Positions 46,765 to 56,092 of a DNA stretch of 64,000 nucleotides are shown in pieces (position 1 is the first letter of the stretch; each line of letters opens with the position of its first letter). A program made the position numbers and the translations under genes. The DNA lies in assembly GCF_003323715.1 (NCBI RefSeq), contig NZ_QOIN01000033.1, forward strand, positions 1-64,000, read 5' to 3'. Origin of the DNA: Streptomyces diacarni (GTDB lineage Bacteria > Actinomycetota > Actinomycetes > Streptomycetales > Streptomycetaceae). The notes beneath the pieces are model-generated. The model saw only the letters and a list, made by a program, of their open reading frames with translations. It was not told the origin of the DNA and searched no databases.

Positions 46765-46926
46765 GACTGCCGGTGCCCAAACGGCGGCATGGAGAGGAAG
46801 CCGGTGCGAATCCGGCGCGGTCCCGCCACTGTCACCGGGGAGCGCCATCCCAGCGACGCCACGGCCCTTGCGGGCTGGAAGGCGGGGTGGCGCGGATCCG
46901 GGAGCCAGGAGACTCTCGCCGCCGGT
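46765..46926 (+). ncRNA. Cobalamin (adenosylcobalamin) riboswitch
   Basis: The sequence shows the conserved core in order: CCGGTGCCC, then GAGGAAGCCGGTGCGAATCC with GGCGCGGTCCCGCCACTGT (B12 box region, about 46795-46832), and GGGAGCCAGGAGACTC (about 46900-46915). The remaining helices (for example the CCACGGCCCTTGCGGG segment) fit the variable arms. It should bind adenosylcobalamin and repress the downstream cob genes. The regulated start is that of the small ORF at 46968 or of cobD. Confidence 0.93.
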
Positions 46927-46967
46927 CGAGTCGAGCCAGGGCGAGGACCCTGAGTGAGGACACCGCC

Positions 46968-47051
46968 ATGCGTGGCTGCGCTGCCGTATTCGCCCCCTTG
47001 CGGGCCGAACCCTCCGTCGTCGTGGATGTGTGCGCCGGACCTCTCGCGTGA
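46968..47051 (+). CDS. Short ORF between the riboswitch and cobD (27 aa)
   Basis: MRGCAAVFAPLRAEPSVVVD followed by VCAGPLA, then TGA overlapping the cobD start as GTGA (47048-47051). A GAGGA tract lies 8 bases before its ATG, while cobD itself has no ribosome binding site. So cobD is probably translated by coupling to this ORF. The peptide has two cysteines and no clear domain; it may be only a leader. The frame is also open upstream through the riboswitch, so a longer reading cannot be excluded from the frame alone. Confidence 0.5.
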   Translation: MRGCAAVFAPLRAEPSVVVDVCAGPLA

Positions 47052-48448
47052 AGCGGACCGTGGGCGTCCAGGCCGGTGGGGCCGTCGCCGGATTCCTCAT
47101 CGACGCGCTGCTCGGCGATCCGCGACGCGGCCACCCCGTCGCCGCCTTCGGCCGCGCCGCGGGCGCACTGGAGCGACGGATGTGGCGCGACCACCGCGGC
47201 GTGGGAGCGCTGTACGTGGCGCTGTGCGCGGGCGGCACGCTCGCGGTGGGACACGCGAGCGCGGCTGCGGGAGGCCCCGCAGCCGGCAGGGGTGCGGGGC
47301 GCGCCACCGCGGACCGGGGCCCAGCGCGTGCCGCGGGAGCCGTGCCGCGGGGCGCGGGCGCGCCCGCGAAGCGCGGCACGGGCAGACCCGCGTGGCGCCG
47401 CGCAGGCACACACGCCGGGTTCGGCGCGGACGCACCCGGCAAGCCCGGCACAGGCGCACCCGCCAGGCGCGGTACGGCCGCACCCGCCGGGCCCGGCACG
47501 GGCACGCTCGCCAAGCCCGGTGCGGGCGCACCCGCGTGGCCCGGCACAGGCACACCCGCAAAGGCCGGCACCGGCACACCCGCGTGGCGCCGCGCAGGCG
47601 CGCTCGCCGAGCCCGGTGCGGGCGGCGGGTCGCGGGCGGCGAGGGGGGCGACGGTGTGGGCCGTCGTGGTGACTGCCGCCGCCACGTGGTCCGTGCTCGG
47701 TGGTACGTCCCTCACGCGGGAGGCGCGCGCCGTGGCCGCGGCGCTGGAAGCCGGTGATCTGGAGTTGGCCCGCGAGCGGCTGCCCGCGCTGTGCGGCCGC
47801 GATCCGCAGGGGCTCGACGCGCAGGGCGTGGCGCGCGCGGTGGTCGAGTCCGTCGCGGAGAACACCTCGGACGCCGTGGTCGGCGCCCTGGTGTGGGGGG
47901 CGCTGGCGGGCGTGCCCGGGATGCTGGGTTTCCGGGCGGTCAACACGCTGGACGCGATGGTCGGTCACCGCTCGCCGCGCCACCGCAGGTTCGGGTGGGC
48001 CGCCGCCCGGCTGGACGACGCGGCGGGCTGGCCGGGGGCGCGGCTGACCGCCGTACTGGCCGCCGTGGCCGGGTCCGACCCGCGCGGCGCGCTGCGGGCG
48101 TGGCGGTCGGACGCGCGCCGGCATCCGAGTCCGAACGCGGGCCCGGTCGAGGCGTCGTTCGCCGGGGCGCTCGGTGTGCGGCTCGGTGGGACGCTCTCCT
48201 ACGGCGGGCGCGTCGAGCACCGTCCGGTCCTCAACGGGCCCGGCGCTCAGGTGCGGACGGCTGACATCGAGCGGGCGGTGCGGTTGTCCCGCCGTGTCGG
48301 CGTGCTGGCGCTGGCGGTCTGCTGCGCGGTCGGCGCGGGGCGCGGCGCGTTCGGCGCCGGGCGAGGCGCGTTCGGCGCCGGGCGAGGCGCGGTGAGTGGG
48401 ACGACGCGGCGCCCACGGGGCGCAAGGAGCGCGGGAGGCGCACGGTGA
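47048..48448 (+). CDS. cobD: Adenosylcobinamide-phosphate synthase (CobD/CbiB)
   Basis: 466 residues, against about 310-330 for the family. Recognisable parts: [20 protein letters not shown] at the N-terminus, [20 protein letters not shown] (about 262-281), [20 protein letters not shown] and [20 protein letters not shown]. It attaches the aminopropanol arm to cobyric acid at the membrane. Extra length comes from residues about 71-200: an Ala/Gly/Pro low-complexity insert containing 12 octapeptide repeats; a short GAGRGAF repeat is near the C-terminus. GTG 47048 overlaps the upstream ORF; its stop overlaps cobQ by 4 bases. Confidence 0.9.
   Translation: MKRTVGVQAGGAVAGFLIDALLGDPRRGHPVAAFGRAAGALERRMWRDHRGVGALYVALCAGGTLAVGHASAAAGGPAAGRGAGRATADRGPARAAGAVPRGAGAPAKRGTGRPAWRRAGTHAGFGADAPGKPGTGAPARRGTAAPAGPGTGTLAKPGAGAPAWPGTGTPAKAGTGTPAWRRAGALAEPGAGGGSRAARGATVWAVVVTAAATWSVLGGTSLTREARAVAAALEAGDLELARERLPALCGRDPQGLDAQGVARAVVESVAENTSDAVVGALVWGALAGVPGMLGFRAVNTLDAMVGHRSPRHRRFGWAAARLDDAAGWPGARLTAVLAAVAGSDPRGALRAWRSDARRHPSPNAGPVEASFAGALGVRLGGTLSYGGRVEHRPVLNGPGAQVRTADIERAVRLSRRVGVLALAVCCAVGAGRGAFGAGRGAFGAGRGAVSGTTRRPRGARSAGGAR
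47348..47635. repeat. Twelve-copy 24-bp minisatellite inside cobD
   Basis: Residues 101-196 of CobD divide into twelve eight-residue units such as [32 protein letters not shown] and AGTGTPAW, i.e. 24-bp DNA units, each of the type CCCGGCACAGGCACACCCGC plus four bases. The array is in frame, so copy-number changes leave the reading frame intact. Confidence 0.85.
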
Positions 48449-50016
48449 GCGGCGGGGGCGGACTGCTGGTCGCGGGGACGACCTCGGATGCGGGCAAGAG
48501 CGTGGTGACGGCGGGCATCTGCCGCTGGCTGACCCGCAAGGGGCTGCGCGTGGCGCCTTTCAAGGCGCAGAACATGTCGCTGAACTCCTACGTCACGCTC
48601 GACGGCGCCGAGATCGGCCGGGCGCAGGCCATGCAGGCCGCGGCGGCCCGCACGGAGCCGAGCGCGCTGATGAACCCGGTGCTGTTGAAGCCGGGCGGCG
48701 ACCGCACCAGTCAGGTGGTGCTGCTGGGCAAGCCGGTGGGCGAGATGTCCGCACAGGGCTACTTCGGCCGGCGCACCGGCGAGGGTCAGGGCGTGCGGTT
48801 CGGGCGGCGCGAGGAGCTGCTGGAGACGGTGGCGGGCTGCCTGGAGGAGCTGCGGCGTACCCATGACGCGGTCGTGTGCGAGGGCGCGGGCAGTCCGGCC
48901 GAGATCAACCTGCGGCGCAGCGACATCGTCAACATGGGTCTGGCGCGGGCGTGCCGGCTGCCGGTCGTGGTGGTCGGCGACATCGACAGGGGCGGCGTCT
49001 TCGCCTCCTTGTTCGGTACGACGGCGCTGCTGGCCCCGGAGGACCAGGAGCTGGTCGCGGGCTACCTGGTGAACAAGTTCCGCGGCGACGTGAGCCTGCT
49101 CGAGCCGGGTCTGGAGATGCTGCGCGGGCTGACGGGACGGCCGACGCTCGGGGTGCTGCCGTTCCGGCACGGTCTGGGCATCGACGAGGAGGACGGCCTG
49201 CGGGTCTCCCTGCGGGGCGCGGTGCGGGACTCGTCCGTCGCGGCTCCGCACGGTGCCGACGTGCTGCGGGTCGCGGTGCTCGCGGTGCCGCTGATGTCGA
49301 ACTTCACCGACGTGGACGCGCTGGCGGCCGAGCCGGGCGTGGTGGTGCGCTTCTGCGACCGTGCGGAGGAGCTGGCCGACGCCGACCTGGTCGTCGTACC
49401 CGGCACGCGCGGGACGGTCGGGGCGCTGGAGTGGCTGCGCGAGCGGGGCCTGGCGGACGCGGTGGCGCGGCGGGCCGCCGAGGGGCGCCCTGTGCTGGGC
49501 ATCTGCGGCGGCTATCAGCTGCTCGGCGAGCGGATCGAGGACGAGGTCGAGTCGCGTGCGGGGCTGGTCGACGGGCTCGGACTGCTGCCCGTTCGGGTGC
49601 GGTTCGCCCACGGCAAGACCCTCGCCCGTCCGCACGGCACGGCGCTGGGCGAGCCGGTGGAGGGCTACGAGATCCACCACGGCGTGGCCGAGGTGCACGG
49701 CGGTGAGGGTTTTTTCCGCTCGGCGGGCGGCGGGGAGCTGGACGGGTGCCGGGTGGGGGCCGTGTGGGGCACCCACTGGCACGGTTCGCTGGAGTCGGAC
49801 GGCTTCCGCCGCGCCTTCCTGCGCCGGGTCGCCGCCGACGCGGGCCGCGCCTTCGAGCCCGCGCCCGACACCCGGTTCGCCGCCCTGCGCGAGGAGCAGC
49901 TCGACCTGCTGGGCGATCTGATCGAGGAGCACGCGGACACGGCGGCGCTGCTGCGCCTCATCGAGGAGGGCGTGCCGGAGGGGTTGCCCTTCGTGCCGCC
50001 GGGGGCGCCGCCGTGA
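48445..50016 (+). CDS. cobQ: Cobyric acid synthase (CobQ)
   Basis: 523 residues. N-terminal ATP-binding domain with [20 protein letters not shown] and [12 protein letters not shown], a central domain with [13 protein letters not shown], and a C-terminal class I glutamine amidotransferase domain with the nucleophile Cys in [11 protein letters not shown] and the His of YEIHHG. It amidates four carboxyl groups of adenosylcobyrinate a,c-diamide. GTG 48445 overlaps the cobD stop codon (GTGA). Confidence 0.95.
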   Translation: MSGGGGLLVAGTTSDAGKSVVTAGICRWLTRKGLRVAPFKAQNMSLNSYVTLDGAEIGRAQAMQAAAARTEPSALMNPVLLKPGGDRTSQVVLLGKPVGEMSAQGYFGRRTGEGQGVRFGRREELLETVAGCLEELRRTHDAVVCEGAGSPAEINLRRSDIVNMGLARACRLPVVVVGDIDRGGVFASLFGTTALLAPEDQELVAGYLVNKFRGDVSLLEPGLEMLRGLTGRPTLGVLPFRHGLGIDEEDGLRVSLRGAVRDSSVAAPHGADVLRVAVLAVPLMSNFTDVDALAAEPGVVVRFCDRAEELADADLVVVPGTRGTVGALEWLRERGLADAVARRAAEGRPVLGICGGYQLLGERIEDEVESRAGLVDGLGLLPVRVRFAHGKTLARPHGTALGEPVEGYEIHHGVAEVHGGEGFFRSAGGGELDGCRVGAVWGTHWHGSLESDGFRRAFLRRVAADAGRAFEPAPDTRFAALREEQLDLLGDLIEEHADTAALLRLIEEGVPEGLPFVPPGAPP

Positions 50017-50191
50017 AGGTTCCGCAGTCTTGGAACCCCCACATCGGTGGGGAGCACAGTGCCCGAACCGCTGTCGAGTTCACGGTGCCCGGATCACCCC
50101 CGCGACGGCGAGGAGCCGAAAGCTCCACACTCGCGGTCGCCTGCCCGTGAGCCCGACCTGTTCGATCCAAGCCACTCGAAGGAGTGACCAC
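50017..50191. other. Structured gap where cobN might be expected
   Basis: 175 bases between cobQ and the chelatase gene. It contains a small CCCCAC/GTGGGG hairpin near 50037-50052 and a longer imperfect one (50102-50140) whose inner helix is GGAGC/GCTCC. I see no gene frame. In related streptomycetes, as I recall, the cobaltochelatase large subunit gene cobN lies here; it is absent. Confidence 0.45.
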
Positions 50192-52378
50192 GTGACGCCT
50201 CCCTATCCCTTCACAGCCCTCGTCGGCCAAGCCGACTTGCAGCTTTCCCTCCTGCTCAACGCCGTCTCCCCTGCCATTGGCGGCGTCCTGGTGCGCGGCG
50301 AGAAAGGCACGGCGAAGAGCACGGCCGTCAGGGCCGTCTCGGCGCTGCTGCCCGACGTGGGGGTCGTGCCCGGCTGCCGCTTCTCCTGCGACCCCGCCGC
50401 ACCCGACCCGGACTGCCCTGATGGCCCGCACGCGGGCACCGACCCGGACGCGGCCGAGGCCCGCCCGGCACGGATGGTGGAGCTCCCGGTCGGCGCCTCG
50501 GAGGACCGTCTGGTGGGCGCGCTCGACATCGAGCGGGCGCTGTCGGAGGGCGTGAAGGCGTTCGAGCCGGGACTGCTGGCGGACGCGCACCGGGGCGTGC
50601 TGTACGTGGACGAGGTCAACCTCCTCCACGACCACCTGGTCGACCTGCTGCTCGACGCCGCCGCGATGGGCGCCTCCTACGTGGAGCGCGAGGGCGTCTC
50701 GGTACGGCACGCGTCCCGCTTTCTGCTGGTGGGCACCATGAACCCCGAGGAGGGTGAGCTGCGCCCCCAGTTGCTCGACAGGTTCGGGCTGACGGTCGAG
50801 GTGGCGGCCTCGCGTGAGCCGGACGAGCGGGTCGAGGTCGTACGGCGCAGGCTGGCCTACGACGACGACCCGGAGGGGTTCGCGGCGCGCTGGGCCGAGG
50901 AGGAGCGGCGGCTGCGCGAGCGCATCGTGGCGGCCCGCGCGCTGCTGCCCACGGTGCGGCTCGGGAACGCCGCGCTGCGGCAGATCGCCGCGACCTGCGC
51001 GGCGTTCGAGGTGGACGGCATGCGCGCCGACCTGGTGATGGCCCGTACGGCGACGGCGCTGGCCGCGTGGGCGGGGCGCGGTCAGGTGGAGCAGGCGGAT
51101 GTGAGGCGGGCCGCGTTGCTGGCTCTCCCGCACCGGCGCAGGCGCAACCCCTTCGACGCGCCGGGGCTGGACGAGGAGAAGCTGGACCGGACGCTGGAGG
51201 AGAACGCCCCCGAGGACGACGGGCCTGAGGACGACGGGCCCGGCAACGGAACACCGGAAGACGGCGGCGACGAGGGGCCCGAGGGCGGCCCCGGCGGCGG
51301 CATCCCCCCGCAGTCCCACCCCCACGACGCCCCTCAGGACGACGCCCCGCAGGACGACGCCCCGCGAAACGACGCGCGGGACGACGCGTACGAGGGGGCC
51401 GACAGCGGGACGGCCGGCCCCGATGAGGCGGCTGCCCCGCAGCGGACCGACGGGTCGCCGTCCGGTCAGCCCGCGGGCGGGGAGGCCACCGGAGAGCCCG
51501 ATCCGCGCGCCCAGGCCGCCGGGCAGCAGCCCACCGCTGAGACGGGCGAGCCGTTCAAGGCGCGCGTTTTGACCGTTCCCGGGCTCGGTGAGGGCGCGGC
51601 CGGGCGGCGCTCACGTGCCCGTACGGCGCACGGCCGCACCACGGGGGCACGCCGCCCCCACGGCGCGCTCGGCAAGCTGCACCTGGCGGCCACCGTGCAG
51701 GCGGCGGCGCCGTACCAGCGCGCGCGGGGGCGCAGCGGCAGCGGCCTGGTGGTGCGCCGCGACGACCTGCGGGAGGCGGTACGGGAGGGGCGCGAGGGCA
51801 ACCTGGTGCTGTTCGTGGTGGACGCGTCGGGTTCGATGGCGGCGCGGCAGCGGATGAGCGCGGTCAAGGGCGCGGTCCTGTCGCTGCTGCTGGACGCCTA
51901 CCAGCGCCGCGACAAGGTCGGCCTGGTGACGTTCCGGCGACAGGAAGCGGAGGTGGCCCTGCCGCCGACGTCGTCCGTGGACGCGGCCGCCGCCCGTCTC
52001 GAGTCGCTGCCGACCGGGGGCCGCACACCGCTGGCGGCCGGGCTGCTGCGGGCACGTGAGGTGCTGCGCGTGGAGCGGCTGCGGGACCCGGCGCGGCGCC
52101 CGCTGCTGGTGACCGTCACCGACGGGCGGGCGACGGGCGGCCCCGAACCGCTGGTGCGCACCCGGCAGGCGGCGGGGGCGCTGGCGGCCGACGGCGTCGC
52201 CTCGGTGGTCGTGGACTGCGAGGCCGGACACGTACGGCTGGGGCTGGCGGCCCAGTTGGCCGCCCAGCTCGGCGGCGAGTCCGTCACGCTGGACGCGTTG
52301 CGCGCGGACTCGGTGGCCGAACTCGTCCGCCACACCACGGACGCAAGGGATTCCAGGAACGCACGGAGGGCGGCGTAA
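50192..52378 (+). CDS. Fused chelatase AAA/vWA subunit (ChlI-ChlD/BchI-BchD type)
   Basis: 728 residues. An AAA+ ATPase domain (about 5-320) with Walker A RGEKGTAKST, Walker B VLYVDEVNLL and GTMNPEEGELRPQLLDRFG; an acidic/proline-rich linker (about 330-470); and a von Willebrand A domain (about 540-715) with MIDAS motif VDASGSMAA. It combines the two small subunits of a metal chelatase. In this operon it is most likely the motor part of cobaltochelatase, which needs a CobN-type catalytic subunit. GTG 50192 follows AAGGAG; its TAA overlaps the cobO ATG. Confidence 0.9.
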   Translation: MTPPYPFTALVGQADLQLSLLLNAVSPAIGGVLVRGEKGTAKSTAVRAVSALLPDVGVVPGCRFSCDPAAPDPDCPDGPHAGTDPDAAEARPARMVELPVGASEDRLVGALDIERALSEGVKAFEPGLLADAHRGVLYVDEVNLLHDHLVDLLLDAAAMGASYVEREGVSVRHASRFLLVGTMNPEEGELRPQLLDRFGLTVEVAASREPDERVEVVRRRLAYDDDPEGFAARWAEEERRLRERIVAARALLPTVRLGNAALRQIAATCAAFEVDGMRADLVMARTATALAAWAGRGQVEQADVRRAALLALPHRRRRNPFDAPGLDEEKLDRTLEENAPEDDGPEDDGPGNGTPEDGGDEGPEGGPGGGIPPQSHPHDAPQDDAPQDDAPRNDARDDAYEGADSGTAGPDEAAAPQRTDGSPSGQPAGGEATGEPDPRAQAAGQQPTAETGEPFKARVLTVPGLGEGAAGRRSRARTAHGRTTGARRPHGALGKLHLAATVQAAAPYQRARGRSGSGLVVRRDDLREAVREGREGNLVLFVVDASGSMAARQRMSAVKGAVLSLLLDAYQRRDKVGLVTFRRQEAEVALPPTSSVDAAAARLESLPTGGRTPLAAGLLRAREVLRVERLRDPARRPLLVTVTDGRATGGPEPLVRTRQAAGALAADGVASVVVDCEAGHVRLGLAAQLAAQLGGESVTLDALRADSVAELVRHTTDARDSRNARRAA

Positions 52379-52986
52379 TGCCGAAGGGTCAGCCGAGTGT
52401 CGTACCCGCTGACGGTCTCACCACGCGTCAGCGCCGCAACCGGCCGCTGGTGGCGGTGCACACGGGCACCGGAAAGGGGAAGTCGACGGCCGCGTTCGGG
52501 CTGGCGCTGCGGGCGTGGAACCAGGGGTGGCCGGTCGGGGTGTTCCAGTTCGTGAAGTCGGCCAAATGGAAGGTCGGCGAGGAGCGCGCGCTCAAGGTGC
52601 TCGGTGAGACGGGCGAGGGCGGCAGCGTGACGTGGCACAAGATGGGCGAGGGCTGGTCGTGGATCCAGCGCAACGTCGCCGACGGCGAGATGAGCAGCGA
52701 GGCCGCGGCCCGCGAGGGCTGGGAGCAGGTCAAGCGCGATCTGGCCGCCGAGACGTACCGGATGCTGGTGCTGGACGAGTTCGCCTACCCGATGCACTGG
52801 GGCTGGGTGGACGTGCACGAGGTGGTGTCCGTACTGCGGGAGCGCCCCGGTACCCAGCACGTCGTCGTCACGGGCCGGAACGCGCCGCGGGAGCTGGTCG
52901 ACGCGGCGGACCTGGTGACCGACTTCTCGAAGGTGAAGCACCCGATGGACGCCGGCCAGAAGGGCCAGAAGGGCATCGAATGGTGA
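52378..52986 (+). CDS. cobO: Corrinoid adenosyltransferase (CobO/BtuR)
   Basis: 202 residues. Walker A-like VHTGTGKGKSTAAFGLALRA (about 28-47), FQFVKSAKWKVGEE, and LVLDEFAYPMHWGWV in the centre, with HVVVTGRNAPRELVDAADLV near the end. It transfers the adenosyl group of ATP to the cobalt of corrinoids. ATG 52378 overlaps the previous stop codon (TAATG), indicating coupling. Confidence 0.94.
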   Translation: MPKGQPSVVPADGLTTRQRRNRPLVAVHTGTGKGKSTAAFGLALRAWNQGWPVGVFQFVKSAKWKVGEERALKVLGETGEGGSVTWHKMGEGWSWIQRNVADGEMSSEAAAREGWEQVKRDLAAETYRMLVLDEFAYPMHWGWVDVHEVVSVLRERPGTQHVVVTGRNAPRELVDAADLVTDFSKVKHPMDAGQKGQKGIEW

Positions 52987-53017
52987 CCGTCGCGCGGGGC
53001 GCCGCCGGGGGCACCGC

Positions 53018-54391
53018 GTGATCCGGACACCGCGGCTGGTGATCGCGGCGCCGTCCTCGGGCAGCGGCAAGACGACGGTGGCGACCGGGCTGATGGCCGC
53101 CTTCGCCGCACGCGGTCTGGCCGTCTCGCCGCACAAGGTCGGCCCCGACTACATCGATCCGGGCTACCACGCGCTGGCGACCGGCCGTGCGGGGCGCAAC
53201 CTGGACGCCTACCTGTGCGGCCCCGAGCGGATCGCACCGCTGTTCGCGCACGGCGCGGCGGGGGCCGACCTGGCCGTCGTCGAGGGCGTGATGGGCCTCT
53301 ACGACGGAGCCGCGGGAGCGGGCGAGCTGGCCTCGACGGCACACGTGGCCAAGCTGCTGCGGGCTCCGGTCGTGCTGGTGGTGGACGCCTCCTCGCAGTC
53401 CAGGTCGGTCGCCGCGCTGGTGCACGGCTTCGCCTCCTGGGACCCGCAGGTGCGGGTCGCGGGCGTGGTGCTCAACAAGGTGGGATCCGACCGCCACGAG
53501 GAGCTGCTCAAAGAGGCGATGGAGGGCACGGGGGTGCCCGTACTGGGTGTGCTGCGCCGCACGAAGGTGGTGCGGGCGCCCTCCCGCCATCTGGGCCTGG
53601 TGCCGGTGGCCGAGCGGCGCGCGGAGGCCGTGGAGGCGGTGGCGGCGCTCGCCCGGCGGGTGCGCGAGGGCTGCGACCTGGACGCGCTGCTCGCCTTGGC
53701 GCGGCAGGCACCGACGCTGCCGGAAGCGGCCTGGGACCCGGCGCACGAGGCGGGCGCCGAACCGGCGTGCGGCCCACCGCCCAGGATCGCCGTCGCGAGC
53801 GGCGAGGCGTTCACGTTCTCCTACGCCGAGCACGCGGAGCTGCTGCGCGCGGCGGGGGCCGAGGTCGTCGGCTTCGACCCGCTGCGCGACGAGGCGCTGC
53901 CGCGCGGGACGGCGGGCCTCGTCATCGGCGGCGGCTTCCCCGAGGTGTACGCACCTGAGTTGTCCGAAAACCGCCCCCTGCGCGAGCAGATCGCGGCCTT
54001 CGAGGGCCCTGTCGCGGCCGAGTGCGCCGGACTGCTGTACCTGGCGCGGGAACTGGACGGCAAGCCCATGTGCGGGGTGCTCGACGCGCGGGGACGCATG
54101 GCGGAACGGCTCACGCTGGGCTACCGCGAGGCGGTCGCCGTGGCCGACAGCGCCCTCGCGCGGGCCGGCACCCGGGTACGCGGCCACGAGTTCCACCGCA
54201 CCGAGCTGACGCCCGGCGCAGGCCCTGTGCCCGCCTGGGGGCAGGTACGGCCCCAGCGGCGCACCGAAGGCTTCGTCCAGGGCCACGTACACGCCTCCTA
54301 CCTGCACGTGCACTGGGCGTCCTCGCCCGGCACGGCGGCCCGGTTCACCGCCGCCTGCGCGCGGCACGGGGAAGCCCGGAGCGCCGCGTGA
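53018..54391 (+). CDS. cobB: Cobyrinate a,c-diamide synthase (CobB/CbiA)
   Basis: 457 residues. N-terminal ATP domain (APSSGSGKTTVATGLMAAFA, KVGPDYIDPGYH, VEGVMGLYDGA) and C-terminal glutamine amidotransferase domain with the nucleophile Cys in AAECAGLLYL and a GHEFHRTEL segment. It amidates side chains a and c of the corrin ring. GTG 53018 lies 31 bases after cobO, following a GGGGG tract. Its stop overlaps the next gene (GTGA). Confidence 0.94.
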   Translation: MIRTPRLVIAAPSSGSGKTTVATGLMAAFAARGLAVSPHKVGPDYIDPGYHALATGRAGRNLDAYLCGPERIAPLFAHGAAGADLAVVEGVMGLYDGAAGAGELASTAHVAKLLRAPVVLVVDASSQSRSVAALVHGFASWDPQVRVAGVVLNKVGSDRHEELLKEAMEGTGVPVLGVLRRTKVVRAPSRHLGLVPVAERRAEAVEAVAALARRVREGCDLDALLALARQAPTLPEAAWDPAHEAGAEPACGPPPRIAVASGEAFTFSYAEHAELLRAAGAEVVGFDPLRDEALPRGTAGLVIGGGFPEVYAPELSENRPLREQIAAFEGPVAAECAGLLYLARELDGKPMCGVLDARGRMAERLTLGYREAVAVADSALARAGTRVRGHEFHRTELTPGAGPVPAWGQVRPQRRTEGFVQGHVHASYLHVHWASSPGTAARFTAACARHGEARSAA

Positions 54392-54873
54392 GCCCGCTGG
54401 GACCGCCCCGGGGCGCCGACGGCGCGGGGCCGAGGCTCCTCGCCGTCGGGGTGGGCACCTGCGCGGGCGTGGCGGCCACAGAGGTGCGGGACCTGGTGCG
54501 GGGTGTCCTGGCCGCCGCGGGGCTGACGGAGAGCGACGTGGCGGCACTGGCGACCGTGCAGGCCCGCGCGGAGGAACCCGGACTGCTGGCCGCCGCCCGC
54601 CGGGCGGGGCTGCCGCTGCTCGCCTACGACGCGCGCGCACTGGCCCGCGTCAGGGTGCCGCACCCCTCGGACTTCTCCCGTGCGGCCGTGGGCACCCCCT
54701 CCGTCGCCGAGGCGGCGGCGCTGCTGGCCGCGGGCGGCGGCGACGGCTCCCACGTCCGGGGCGGCGCCCCCGTACTGCTGGTGCCCAAGACGCTCGCGCG
54801 TCCGGAGGGCGGCGGCCCCGCGCGGGCCACCGCCGCGCTCGCCGCGATCGCCGTACCGGGGAGGGAAGGATGA
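54388..54873 (+). CDS. CobE/CbiG C-terminal-domain protein
   Basis: 161 residues. A small Rossmann-like domain opening with LLAVGVGTCAGVAATEVRDL, then LAAAGLTESDVAALATVQAR, KTLA near the end; the pattern is that of the CbiG C-terminal/CobE domain in cobalamin synthesis, whose stand-alone forms have a poorly defined role in the aerobic pathway. The GTG overlaps the cobB stop by 4 bases and its own stop overlaps the cobC ATG (ATGA). Confidence 0.82.
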   Translation: MSPLGPPRGADGAGPRLLAVGVGTCAGVAATEVRDLVRGVLAAAGLTESDVAALATVQARAEEPGLLAAARRAGLPLLAYDARALARVRVPHPSDFSRAAVGTPSVAEAAALLAAGGGDGSHVRGGAPVLLVPKTLARPEGGGPARATAALAAIAVPGREG

Positions 54874-56000
54874 CCACGTACGAGACCACCGCGCACGACG
54901 CCCCGGGCCGCGGAGCGCAGGCCCCGGAGCCCAGCGCCGCCACGCTCCGCCACCACGGCGACGTGGAGGTGCGGGGCGAGGGCGCCGCTTTGACCGACCT
55001 CGCCGTCAACGTCCGTACCGGCACTCCCCCGGCCTGGCTGAAAGAGCGGCTGGCCGCCTCGCTGGACTCTCTCGCCGCCTACCCGGACAGCGGACCCGCA
55101 CGCCGCGCGGTCGCCACCCGGCACGGGCTGGCGGAGGAACAGGTGCTGCTGACGGCCGGCGCGGCGGAGGCGTTCGTCCTGCTGGCCCGCGCCCTGCGCG
55201 CACGGCACCCGGCGGTGGTGCACCCGCAGTTCACCGAACCGGAGGCCGCGCTGCGCGATGCGGGACACCGGGTACGGCGGGTGCTGCTGCGCCCCGAGCG
55301 CGCCTTCCGGCTGGAGCCCGGGGACGTGCCCGAAGACGCCGACCTGGTGGTCGTCGGCAACCCGACCAACCCGACCTCCGTGCTGCACCCCGCCGCCGAC
55401 CTGGCGCGCCTCGCCCGCACAGGGCGCACGCTGGTCGTCGACGAGGCGTTCGTCGACGCGGTGCCAGGCGAACGGGGATCGCTCGTAGGGCTGCTGGACA
55501 CGTTGCCGGGCCGCACGGTCGTACTCCGCAGCCTCACCAAGACCTGGGGGCTGGCCGGGCTGCGGGTCGGCTACGTGCTCAGCGACCCGGACACCGTGCG
55601 GACACTGGCGGCCCACCAGCCCCTGTGGCCCGTCTCGGCGCCCGCGCTGACGGCCGCGCAGGCGTGCAGCGCACCCGGGGCGCTTGCCGAGGCGGAGGCG
55701 GCGGCGCACCGGTTCACGCGGGACCGTGCGCACCTGCTCGAACGGCTGGCCACGCTGCGCGGCGCGGGCGTCCGCGAGGCCACGCCGGAGCCGCAGGGCC
55801 CGTTCCTCCTGGTCGGGCACCCGCGGGCGGCGACCGTGCGGGAGCGGCTGCGCGAGTCGGGGTTCGCGGTACGGCGCGGTGACACCTTTCCGGGGCTCGG
55901 CGCCGCGTGGTTCCGGATGGCGGTAAGGGACCGCGCGACGACCGACCGTTTCACAGCGGCGCTCGGCGAAGTGCTGGAGTCGCTGCCCGCGGGCCGGTGA
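54870..56000 (+). CDS. cobC: Threonine-phosphate decarboxylase/aminotransferase-like (CobC)
   Basis: 376 residues of the PLP fold-type I family. FVLLARALRARHPAVVHPQF, VVVGNPTNPTSVLHP and the Schiff-base lysine in LRSLTKTWGLAGLRVGYVL are the key segments. Members of this family make the aminopropanol linker from threonine phosphate, or act as the histidinol-phosphate-aminotransferase-like partner of CobD. It is the last gene of the coupled cob run. Confidence 0.88.
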   Translation: MTTYETTAHDAPGRGAQAPEPSAATLRHHGDVEVRGEGAALTDLAVNVRTGTPPAWLKERLAASLDSLAAYPDSGPARRAVATRHGLAEEQVLLTAGAAEAFVLLARALRARHPAVVHPQFTEPEAALRDAGHRVRRVLLRPERAFRLEPGDVPEDADLVVVGNPTNPTSVLHPAADLARLARTGRTLVVDEAFVDAVPGERGSLVGLLDTLPGRTVVLRSLTKTWGLAGLRVGYVLSDPDTVRTLAAHQPLWPVSAPALTAAQACSAPGALAEAEAAAHRFTRDRAHLLERLATLRGAGVREATPEPQGPFLLVGHPRAATVRERLRESGFAVRRGDTFPGLGAAWFRMAVRDRATTDRFTAALGEVLESLPAGR

Positions 56001-56092
56001 CGGGCCTGCGAGGCAACCGCCCTCTGCCCGTCCCGCCCGGCTCCTGATCGAATGGGGGCGACCACCCCACCGCCCACCACAGGAGGCCTTTA

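Noticed and set aside
47348..47635. The 24-bp repeat array as a CRISPR array
   Set aside because: There are no spacers between units, and the array is coding.
50155..50180. TTCGATCC resembling a tRNA T-loop
   Set aside because: The flanking bases cannot form the T-stem, and no acceptor or anticodon arm is found nearby.
50017..50191. A second cobalamin riboswitch before the chelatase gene
   Set aside because: It lacks the B12 box and the AGCCAGGAGAC element, which are clear in the true riboswitch at 46765-46926.
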